NCBI GenBank assembly: GCA_027489245.1
Contig: JAIYAC010000014.1
Location: 1 to 64,000 of the forward strand
DNA length: 64,000 nt
Origin: Neisseriaceae bacterium
GTDB taxonomy: Bacteria; Pseudomonadota; Gammaproteobacteria; Burkholderiales; Chromobacteriaceae
Reading direction: 5' to 3'
The notes under the pieces were generated by a model that was given only the letters and a program-made list of their open reading frames with translations, ran no database searches and was not told where the DNA came from. Positions 53,711-62,700 of this stretch are shown in pieces. The number at the start of each line of letters is the position of its first letter. Position 1 is the first letter of the stretch. A program made the position numbers and the translations under genes.

Positions 53711-53741
53711 GGCTATCGATAGGGCAGGGTAAGACAGGGCG

Positions 53742-54367
53742 CTATTGTACCTGCCGGCCCAGGGTTGGCCGCAAGCGCCACCACAGTCGCAGGCCCAGCA
53801 GCAGCGCTAGCACCGCGGCGTACAGCAGCGGCTCGGTCAGGTCGCGCTTCACCAGCCACAGGTAGTGGATCACCGCCAGCACGGCCAGCGGGTAGACCAG
53901 CCGGTGCAGCTGGCCCCAGCGCCGTTTCAGCCGCCGCAGCCAGCCATCGGTAGAGGTGATGGCCAGCGGTAGCAGCAGGGCAAACGCCGCCATGCCCACG
54001 GTAATGAACGGGCGCTTGATGATGTCGTGGCCAATGGCACCCCAGTCGAACAGCTGGTCCAGCCACAGGTAAATCAGCAGGTGCACGCTGGCGTAAAAGA
54101 AGGCGTACAGCCCCAGCATGCGGCGCAGGCGCAGCAGCCAGCCTGGCGCGCCCAGGCGGCGCAGCGGGCTAATGGCCAGCCCGGCCAGCAGCAGGTTCAG
54201 CGCCCAGCTGCCGCTGTCGCGGGTGAGCGTTTCTACCGGGTTGACCGCCTGGCCGCTTAAGGCTTGCCACAGGCTGGCGGTCAGCGGCAGCAGGCACAGC
54301 ACGAACAGCAGTGCCTTGATGCGGCCAACCATGGCGGGCGAGGGGTTAGAGAGCAAGGTTGGCCGCA

Positions 54368-54368
<1 letters not shown>
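53742..54368 (-). CDS. msrQ: Heme-binding membrane subunit MsrQ
   Basis: The 208-residue integral membrane b-type heme protein passes electrons to MsrP for repair of oxidised methionine in periplasmic proteins. It has about six helices, with RRMLGLYAFFYASVHLLIYLWLD and RLVYPLAVLAVIHYLW holding heme-ligand His residues. The start ATG shares one base with the msrP stop. The first codons are formed by a dispersed 10-mer (54358-54367) that includes part of the start codon; another lies 28 bases further in (54320) and one near the 3' end (53764). Confidence 0.92.
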
Positions 54369-55276
<908 letters not shown>

Positions 55277-55387
55277 GGCGTGGGCTCCGGAGGGTATCGA
55301 CAGTCAGTCGTTTGGTAGCCGGCTATCTGACAGGCCCGTGGCAGAAAAATTCTCGGGCAAGCGGTGGCCGCTGTGCCCAGCATGCGC

Positions 55388-55576
55388 CTACAGGCGGATA
55401 CCCGCCAGCGCCAGGCCCAGAAACAGCACACCGCTCACCAGCAGGGCAATGGCCAGGGTGTGCACAAACTCGTGCACGCTGGCGCGTTGCCGGCGGTTCA
55501 GCAGCCAGCGCACCACCATCACCAGCACCAGGCACAGCAGGGCCAGACGAAACAGGCGACCTATCATCAAAAGCAT
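55388..55576 (-). CDS. Small two-helix membrane protein, function unknown
   Basis: A 62-residue product with two hydrophobic helices (about 4-24 and 40-60) separated by a basic loop (RWLLNRRQRAS). An alternative start is the Met at position 4. The ribosome site is weak. It is probably real given the membrane-like pattern, but no family is recognised. It could be a holin-like or stress peptide; that is only speculation. It is divergent from metX. Confidence 0.5.
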   Translation of the reverse strand: MLLMIGRLFRLALLCLVLVMVVRWLLNRRQRASVHEFVHTLAIALLVSGVLFLGLALAGIRL

Positions 55577-55640
55577 CCATCAGCAGGGAGGGCACGATTA
55601 TTGGCAGCGACAGGACAGGTGCGCAAGCCAGCGATGCCTA

Positions 55641-55646
55641 TATAAT
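55641..55646 (+). promoter_or_regulatory. Candidate -10 box for metX
   Basis: A perfect TATAAT in the context CCTATATAATCGC, 103 bases before the metX start. No convincing -35 box at standard spacing. It would give a leader of about 95 bases. Confidence 0.5.
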
Positions 55647-55651
55647 CGCAG

Positions 55652-55748
55652 CATTGCCCGGGAGAAGCCTTGAAAAAGGGGCGGCAGAGCCGCAAAGGCC
55701 ACCCGTAGCCACGCTACCCGCCCCTGGCCGACTATCAAAGAGACAACC
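55652..55748 (+). promoter_or_regulatory. Structured 5' leader of metX
   Basis: The leader can form several helices: GCGGC-AGA-GCCGC, GTAGC-CAC-GCTAC, and an enclosing GGGGCGG...CCGCCCC. A competing GCCTT-GAA-AAGG hairpin and a GGCCA/TGGCC pairing are also possible. The last helix ends shortly before the ribosome site. This looks like a cis-acting RNA for methionine or SAM control, but it does not match any riboswitch consensus I can recall. Confidence 0.45.
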
Positions 55749-56891
55749 ATGTCCAGTAATGCATCCTCTGTCGGTATTGTCAGCGCACAACGTGCGCTGT
55801 TCGACACACCGCTGCCGCTTGCCGGCGGTACGGTGCTGCCCAGCTACGAGCTGGTGTTTGAAACCTACGGCCAGCTGAACGCGGCAGGCAGTAACGCCAT
55901 TCTGATTTGCCACGCGCTGTCCGGCCACCACCATGTGGCAGGCCGCTATAGCGCAGACGATAAAGCCGCCGGCTGGTGGGACAATATGATCGGCCCCGGC
56001 AAGCCCATCGATACCAACCGCTTCTTTGTGGTGGGGCTGAACAACCTGGGTGGCTGCCACGGCAGTACCGGCCCGTCCAGTATCGACCCGGTCAGCGGCC
56101 AACCCTGGGGCTCGCGCTTTCCCGTGGTCACCGTGCCCGACTGGGTGACGGCACAAGCGCGCCTGGCCGACCGCCTGGGTGTGGAACGCTGGGCGGCGGT
56201 GATTGGCGGCAGCCTGGGCGGCATGCAGGCGCTGCAGTGGGCCATCGACTACCCCGACCGCGTGGCCAACGCGCTGGTGATTGCCTCTGCGCCCAAGCTG
56301 TCGGCGCAGAACATCGCCTTTAACGACGTAGCGCGCCAGGCCATCATTACCGACCCCGATTTCTGCGGCGGCGATTTTTACGCCCAGGGCACCATCCCGC
56401 GCCGCGGCCTGCGCCTGGCGCGCATGCTGGGCCACATTACCTATTTGTCCGACGACGGCATGGGCGAGAAATTCGGCCGCATGCTGCGTTCGGGCGAGTA
56501 CAAGTTCGGCTACGACGTAGAGTTCGAGATCGAGAGCTACCTGCGTTACCAGGGCGACAAGTTTTCCGACTACTTTGACGCCAACACCTACCTGCTGATG
56601 ACCAAGGCGCTGGACTACTTCGACCCGGCCAAAGACTACGGCGGCGACCTGGTGGCCGCCCTGCAGCGCGCCACCGCCAGCTTCATGGTGGCCAGCTTTA
56701 CCAGCGACTGGCGCTTCTCGCCCGAGCGCTCGCGCGAAACGGTGAAGGCGCTGATCGCCGCCGGCAAGCGCGTGTCCTACGCCGAAATCGAATCCGTACA
56801 CGGCCACGATGCCTTCCTGATGACCGACGAACCCTATATGAACCTGATGCGTGCCTACCTGCAGCGCGTGGCGAAGGAGGTGGCAGCATGA
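55749..56891 (+). CDS. metX: Homoserine O-acyltransferase MetX
   Basis: MetX activates homoserine with acetyl- or succinyl-CoA as the first step of methionine synthesis. The 380-residue alpha/beta hydrolase fold has the oxyanion region [27 protein letters not shown], the nucleophile elbow [15 protein letters not shown], Asp in [11 protein letters not shown] and His in VHGHDAFLM. Many proteobacterial MetX proteins use succinyl-CoA, so the acyl donor is not settled. The stop overlaps metW (ATGA). Confidence 0.95.
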   Translation: MSSNASSVGIVSAQRALFDTPLPLAGGTVLPSYELVFETYGQLNAAGSNAILICHALSGHHHVAGRYSADDKAAGWWDNMIGPGKPIDTNRFFVVGLNNLGGCHGSTGPSSIDPVSGQPWGSRFPVVTVPDWVTAQARLADRLGVERWAAVIGGSLGGMQALQWAIDYPDRVANALVIASAPKLSAQNIAFNDVARQAIITDPDFCGGDFYAQGTIPRRGLRLARMLGHITYLSDDGMGEKFGRMLRSGEYKFGYDVEFEIESYLRYQGDKFSDYFDANTYLLMTKALDYFDPAKDYGGDLVAALQRATASFMVASFTSDWRFSPERSRETVKALIAAGKRVSYAEIESVHGHDAFLMTDEPYMNLMRAYLQRVAKEVAA

Positions 56892-57484
56892 GCGCCCCCG
56901 CCAGCCTGCGCCCCGACCTGCAAATGATCGCCGACTGGGTTACGCCGCGTAGCCGCGTGCTCGACCTGGGCTGCGGCGAAGGCGACCTGCTGGCCTGGCT
57001 GCAGGCCCACAAACAGGTATCCGCCTACGGTGTGGATTTCGACGTGAACAACGTGGTGCGCTGCGTGGCGGCCAACGTTAACGCCATCCAGGGCGACCTG
57101 GAGGCCGGCCTGGCCGAGTTCGAAGACCAGCGTTTCGACCACGTGGTGCTGTCGCAAACCATCCAGGCCATGCACAACACCGAGCAGATCCTGCTGGAAA
57201 TGCTGCGCGTTGGCCGCGAAGCCATTGTGACCTTCCCCAACTTTGGCTATTGGGAAAACCGCTGGCAGATTCTGAAAGGCCGCATGCCGGTGTCCGACGA
57301 CATGCCCTACCAGTGGTACAACACCCCCAACATCCACTGGTGCATGCTGGGCGACTTTGACGCGCTGTGCGCCAAGAACGGCCTGCGCGTGGTAGAGCGG
57401 GTGGTGATGACCGGCGGGCGGCGTGTACACTTCCTGCCCAATCTGCGCGGCAGCCTGGCGTTTTACCGCGTGACGCGCGGCTAG
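56888..57484 (+). CDS. metW: Methionine biosynthesis protein MetW
   Basis: The 198-residue SAM-dependent-methyltransferase-fold protein has [53 protein letters not shown] and [13 protein letters not shown]. MetW is encoded beside metX in many proteobacteria and is needed for full methionine synthesis there. ATGA overlap with metX indicates coupling. Confidence 0.94.
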   Translation: MSAPASLRPDLQMIADWVTPRSRVLDLGCGEGDLLAWLQAHKQVSAYGVDFDVNNVVRCVAANVNAIQGDLEAGLAEFEDQRFDHVVLSQTIQAMHNTEQILLEMLRVGREAIVTFPNFGYWENRWQILKGRMPVSDDMPYQWYNTPNIHWCMLGDFDALCAKNGLRVVERVVMTGGRRVHFLPNLRGSLAFYRVTRG

Positions 57485-57580
57485 GTAGCCTACCGGTAGA
57501 ACGGCATAGTGCCTGCAAGTTAAGCACGACTGCCTTTGTAGCAAGTGTTGAGAGGTTCTGAGTGTAAGGCCAGTGTTGAC

Positions 57581-57904
57581 CGCTGCGCGGGTTGTTTAAA
57601 TGCCGGTTCCGCCCGTGACCGAGCGAGGCAAGCGCAGCGTCGCGAGGAAATAGGCAGGGCAAGGGGGCGGGTCGCCGCCCCCTTGCCGATCCCCCGCGCC
57701 CCGGGGCTGCTCGAAACCCCGTGCGAAAGGGTGCGCCCCAGGCGCCGCCGAACTCGCCGCGTGCTAACGTCACGCGGCTCAAACAAATCGGCGGCTTAAA
57801 ACCTGGGGCGTACCCTTTTGCCCGGCTCGCGCCAACGGGATGGGGCGCAACGAATAGGTTCTACTGTGTGATTGGCCGGTGTGAGCGCTTCGGCGCCATT
57901 TTTT
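57581..57904 (+). ncRNA. Candidate structured RNA or dispersed structured element
   Basis: Nested helices by eye: CGCTGCGC/GCGCAGCG (57581-57588, 57632-57639); a perfect 12-bp hairpin (57659-57670, 57675-57686); outer GCGCCCC/GGGGCGC (57696-57702, 57842-57848) enclosing small GGGG/CCCC and CCCG/CGGG hairpins and a long arm. The arm has 20 bp (57723-57742 with 57802-57821), then 8 bp (57744-57751, 57788-57795), then 8 bp (57756-57763, 57771-57778). The two imperfect pairs of the 20-bp helix are G-U in plus-strand RNA but C-A in minus, which favours plus-strand transcription. A GCGC-TTCG-GCGC hairpin and T-run follow (57885-57904). Confidence 0.5.
57885..57904 (+). terminator. Short UUCG hairpin with T-run before ampG
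   Basis: GCGC-TTCG-GCGC (57885-57896) then CATTTTTT. The stem is only four bp but has a stable tetraloop. It could end the structured RNA or attenuate ampG, whose ribosome site (GGGAGG) lies about 20 bases on. Confidence 0.45.
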
Positions 57905-57932
57905 ATCGATAACAACAAAACGGGAGGCGCGC

Positions 57933-59612
57933 ATGCGCGATATCCGGCAGCAGGGCGCGTGGCGCATGCTGATGATCTGGGTGCTGGGCTTTGCCAGCGG
58001 TTTGCCGCTGGCGCTGTCTGGCACCGCCATGCAGGCCTGGCTCACGCTGGACGGCATCGACGTGGCTACCATCGGTTTTCTGAGCCTGGTGGGCCTGCCG
58101 TATACCTTCAAGTTTTTATGGGCGCCGTTGATGGACCGCTTCGAGCCCCCTTGGCTGGGCCGCCGTCGCGGCTGGCTGGTGCTCACCCAGCTGGGGCTGG
58201 CTGCCGTGCTGCTGACCATGTCCGGCCTGCAGCCGGCCAGCGATGTACAGGGTTTTGCGCTGCTGGCGGTGCTGCTGTCTTTCCTGTCGGCGTCGCAAGA
58301 CGTGGTGATCGACGCCTACCGTACCGACGTGGTGCAGCCGGCCGAGCGCGGCCTCGCGTCGTCGCTGGGCGTGTTCGGCTACCGCCTGGCCATGGTGCTG
58401 TCCGGTGGCATTGCCATGGTGTGGGCCGACCCGCTCAATGGCAACGGCTGGAGCTGGGGTACCGTCTATCAGGTGATGGCCGGCATCATGTTGGCCGCAG
58501 CGGCCATCTCGCTGCTCTTGGTGCCGCCGGTACCCAAGGACAATGTGGCGCCGGTGAGCGACGCGCGCAACGACCTGAAAGGCTTTGCCGCCGTGCTGCT
58601 GGCGGTGGTCATCGGCTACCAGTTCACCGCTCACGTGGCGGCCCCGCTGGCCGAGCGCGTGGTCGCGCCGTTCTACCCCGTGGTGGCCGAGGCGCCAGCC
58701 AGCCCTGCGGCCAACCCTGCGCCGGCCACGCCAGCCGCGAGCGCCATACCAGCCAAACCGGCCGAGGCAAGCAAACCGGCTGCGGACAAGGGCGACAAAA
58801 AGGGCAACCCCAGCCAGAAAAAATGGGTAGACCTGCTGTCGCTGCTGCTGGGCATGGCCTTTACCCTGCCGCTGGCGTGGTGGGCGGCGCAGAAGGCCAG
58901 GTTTGATACGCTGAACCGCTCGCTGGGTAACTATTTCAGCATGGAAGCGGCCGGGGCGTTTCTGGCGCTGATCATCCTGTACAAGCTGGGCGACGCCTTT
59001 GCTGGCGCGCTCACCACCACTTTTTTGCTGAAAGGCGTGGGCTTTGCCCAAGCCGAAATCGGCGTGGTGAACAAGGTGATCGGCATCTGGCTCACCATTG
59101 TCGGCGCGCTGGCCGGCGGTGCGCTGATGCTGCGCCTGGGCCTGTACCGCTCGCTGATGGCCTTTGGCGTGCTGCAGCTGCTGTCCAACCTGGGCTTCTG
59201 GCTGGTGGCGGTGTCGGGTAAAGGTGCGTGGGGCAGCTTTACGCTGCCGGCCTTCGACTGGCTGATCGTGGCGCTGAAAGACAGCAGCCAGGTGGACTAC
59301 CTGCTGCTGTTTGCCGTGGCGGTGGAAAACCTGTCCAGCGGCATGGGCACCGCGGCCTTTGTGGCCTTCCTGATGGCGCTGTGTAACCAGAAATTTACCG
59401 CTACCCAGTTTGCGCTGCTGTCGGCCTTTGCCGCCGTGGGCCGCGTATGGGTAGGGCCGCTGTCTGGTGTGCTTACCGAAAGCGTGGGCTGGCCGGCGTT
59501 CTTTTTGTTTTCCACCGCCGCGGCGGTGCCGGGCTTGCTGATGCTGGCGCGTTTGAAGGCGCGGGTGCAGGCGCTGGACGTGCCCAAGGGGCCGGTGGCG
59601 CTGGACGATTAA
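57933..59612 (+). CDS. ampG: AmpG-like muropeptide permease (MFS)
   Basis: The 559-residue transporter of the AmpG family imports anhydromuropeptides for cell-wall recycling. N-terminal signature: LMIWVLGFASGLPLALSGTAMQAWL and YTFKFLWAPLMDRFEPPWLGRRRGW; ASQDVVIDAYRTD follows. About 12-14 hydrophobic segments are present. An Ala/Pro/Lys-rich low-complexity insert (about residues 252-297) lies in the central loop and carries a dispersed 10-mer (58706). GGGAGG precedes the ATG. A terminator follows. Confidence 0.9.
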   Translation: MRDIRQQGAWRMLMIWVLGFASGLPLALSGTAMQAWLTLDGIDVATIGFLSLVGLPYTFKFLWAPLMDRFEPPWLGRRRGWLVLTQLGLAAVLLTMSGLQPASDVQGFALLAVLLSFLSASQDVVIDAYRTDVVQPAERGLASSLGVFGYRLAMVLSGGIAMVWADPLNGNGWSWGTVYQVMAGIMLAAAAISLLLVPPVPKDNVAPVSDARNDLKGFAAVLLAVVIGYQFTAHVAAPLAERVVAPFYPVVAEAPASPAANPAPATPAASAIPAKPAEASKPAADKGDKKGNPSQKKWVDLLSLLLGMAFTLPLAWWAAQKARFDTLNRSLGNYFSMEAAGAFLALIILYKLGDAFAGALTTTFLLKGVGFAQAEIGVVNKVIGIWLTIVGALAGGALMLRLGLYRSLMAFGVLQLLSNLGFWLVAVSGKGAWGSFTLPAFDWLIVALKDSSQVDYLLLFAVAVENLSSGMGTAAFVAFLMALCNQKFTATQFALLSAFAAVGRVWVGPLSGVLTESVGWPAFFLFSTAAAVPGLLMLARLKARVQALDVPKGPVALDD

Positions 59613-59640
59613 CGGGCCTGCCTGGGCAAGCATGACACCC

Positions 59641-59665
59641 TGCCGCCTTCGGGCGGCATTTTCTT
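59641..59665 (+). terminator. ampG terminator
   Basis: Stem TGCCGCC/GGCGGCA (59641-59647, 59652-59658) with a TTCG loop followed by TTTTCTT. Confidence 0.85.
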
Positions 59666-59753
59666 GCCTGCCAGCATGCTTTCATTTATCGAAATATCAC
59701 ATGCCGGGTGAATGTCGGGGATAATGGCCGCCTGCTTTTTACGGGCCTCCATC

Positions 59754-62700
59754 ATGAAAACCCTGCTCGCCGGCGCCTTGCTGCTGGCCCCCCTGTTTAG
59801 CCACGCCGCCGGAGTGGCCACGTTCAGCCCGCAGGGCGAGGTGAAGGCGCCGCAACAGGTGCGTATCAGCTTCAGCAGCCCCATGGTGCGGCTGGGTGAC
59901 AGCCAGGCCGCCGCACCGCTGCAGTGGGATTGCCGGCTGGACGGCAGCGGCCACTGGGTGGATGACAAGAGCTGGGTGCTGGACCTGCGCACGGTGCCGG
60001 CGGCCGATACCCGCTGCCGTTTCAGCCTCAAAAGCGGGCTGAAAGATGTGCAGGGCGTGGCGCTGGCGGCGGCCAGCTACCAGTTTGCCACCGGCGCGCC
60101 CAGCATCGTGCAGAGTTGGCCGCAGGACGGCGACCGTATCGAGGAAGACCAGGCCTTTGTGCTACGCCTGAACGCCCGCCGCAGCAGCCTGTCCGGCCTG
60201 TACTGCCAGAGCTCGGCGCTGGCCGAACGCCTGCCCTTGCTGCCGCTGCCCGCCGCCGAGCGCCAGCGCCTGCTGCAACACCTGAAGCTGGAAAAAGACG
60301 CCGCCAGTGTGCTGACCGTGCGTTGCGGCCAACGTCTGTCGGCCGACAGCAAGATATCACTACACAACCCGCGCCCCGGCGAGGCCGAGCGGCTGGATTT
60401 CCGCGTGCGCCCGCCGTTCAGCGCCACGCTGAGCTGCACCCGCGAAAACGCCCGCGGTGCCTGCATCCCGTTCAAACCCATCAGCCTGGTGTTCAGCTCG
60501 CCGGTACCCGCCGCGCAGGCTGCCGCTATCCGCTTGCAGGGGGAGGGGGACGGCAATGCCCGTACGCCGCAGCTGGATGGGCAGCGCGGCGAGCCGGTAG
60601 ACAGCATCCAGTTCAAGCCGCCGTTTACCCCGCAGCAGACGCTGCACCTGCAGCTGCCCGGTGGGCTGGTGGACGAGGTTGGCCGCAAGCTGGTGAACGC
60701 TGCCAAGTTTCCGCTAGCGGTGCGCATTGGCGACTTTCCGCCGCTGGCCAAGTTTGCCGCCGCGCCATTCGGCATTATCGAAGCCGGCAGCGACGCCAGC
60801 CTGCCGGTGACGTTGCGCGGCGTGGAAGCCGGGCTGCCGCTGCGCAGTGTGTCGCTGACTGGCCAGGGCGTGCTGGCGCGTGACGACCGCAACATGATGC
60901 GCTGGCTGGGCAAGGTGCTGCGCTACCACGAAAGCACGCTGCCGCAAGGCAAGGGCAAAGAGGTGGAAAGCCGCCGCCTGTCGCTGCTGAAAAAACTGCC
61001 GCAGGCGCGCAAGCTGCCGCTGCCTGCGCAGCCGGACGCCAAGGGACGCTGGCCGTTCGAGGTGGTCGGCATACCGTTGCCGCAGCGCGGCCTGCACGTG
61101 GTGGAAATCGAATCGCGCTTGCTGGGCCGAGCCTTGCTGGGCAGCAAGGCGCCGATGTACGTGCGTAGCGCAGCGCTGGTGACCAACCTGGCGGTGCACT
61201 TGAAGCGCTCGCCGGAAAACGCAGCGGTATGGGTCACCTCGCTGGACCGTGCCGTGCCGCAGCCGGACGCGCTGGTGAGCGTGTACGACTGCCGTGAAAC
61301 TCTGCTGTGGCAGGGCCGTACCGGCAAGGACGGCGTAGCGCGCATCGCCAAACCGCTGCCCGAGGCGCAGTGCGACGGGCCGGAAAGCCTGGATGGCCTG
61401 TTTGTTACCGCCCGCCTGAAAGCTGCCGACGGCAGCGAGGACGTGTCCTTTGTGCGCAGTGGCTGGAACCGCGGCATCGAAAGCTGGCGCTTTCCCTTCC
61501 CCACCAGCAGCGGCGAGCAGCCCGCCGTGGTGGCGCACAGCATCCTGGACCGCAGCCTGCTGCGTGCCGGCGAAACGGTATCGATGAAACACCTGCTGCG
61601 GGTGCAGAATAGCCGCGGCCTGGCGCTGCTGAAAGCCGGCGAGCTGCCGGAAAGCGTGCGCATCAAGCACGATGCCAGCGACGACGAATTCGTGCTGCCG
61701 CTGCAATGGCGCCGTGGCCGTTACGCCGACACCACGTTTACCCTGCCCAAGGAAGCCAAGCTCGGCGAGTACAGCATCTACCTGCTGCGCAAAGGCAGCC
61801 GCAGCAGTGGCGACGCGCAGCCGGCCTCGCTGGCGCTGGACGGCTACGAGCTGTACAGCGGTAACTTCCGCGTGGAAGCCTTCCGCCTGCCGGTGATGAG
61901 CGGGCGCATCGGCTACCCGGCCGGCGCTGGCATTGCGGCAGAGCGGCTACCGCTGAGCGTGAACCTGGCCTGGGGCAACGGCGGCGCGGCGCGCAACTGG
62001 CCGCTGCAAGTGAGCGCCATGCTGCAAGCGCGCTACGAGCAGCCGCGTGGCTACGACGGTTTCAGCTTCAACCCGCCGCAAGCCGGCGACGAGGACACCG
62101 AGGCCGATAGCAGTAGCCGGCTGGACGGCAAGGTGGTGCTGGACAAAGCCCCGCTGCAGCTGGACGCCAACGGCAACGGCAAGCTGGCCATCGACAAGCT
62201 GCCCGCGCTGGACCGGCCGTACTGGCTGCTGGCCGAAGCCAGCCTGCGCGACCCCTCCGGCGAAACCCAGACCCTGTCGCGCATGGTGCCGCTGTGGCCG
62301 GCTGCGCTACAGGTAGGCGTGGCGGTGGACGATTGGGTGTCGGTAGGGCGCACGCTCAATGTCAAAACGGTGGTGCTGGACACCCTGGGCAAGCCGCAAG
62401 TTGGCCGCAAGGTCACCCTGCGCCTGGCCAGCCACCATTACCTGTCCAGCCGCAAACGGCTGGTGGGCGGCTTCTACGCCTGGGAACACAGCCACGAGCG
62501 TAGCGACGAGGGCAAGCTGTGCAGCGGCACCACCGACGCCAGCGGCTTGCTGCTGTGCGAGCTGTCGCCCAAAGAAGAAGGCAATCTGGAAGTGATTGCC
62601 GAGGTAGAAGACGACAAAGGCCACACCGCGCGCGCGGCGCAGCAGGTGTGGGTAAGCCGCCACGACGAGGTATGGTTCGACGTGGCCGACAACGACCGTA

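Larger units (their letters stand above)
57485..57932. other. 448-bp non-coding region between metW and ampG
   Basis: No credible gene is present; a 17-codon frame from 57600 lacks features of a gene. Almost the whole of 57,581-57,904 is built of inverted repeats (separate entry). The left 95 bases (57485-57580) show nothing I can name. Confidence 0.7.

Noticed and set aside
55652..55748. Known SAM or SAH riboswitch upstream of metX
   Set aside because: No recognised consensus core is present; only a generic structured leader can be claimed.
57600..57653. 17-codon frame (MPVPPVTERGKRSVARK) in the structured region
   Set aside because: It lies inside complementary segments and has no ribosome site; more likely part of an RNA or repeat element.
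57756..57778. Integron attC-like hairpin in the structured element
   Set aside because: The hairpin lacks paired R'/R'' core sites and no integrase or cassette is nearby.
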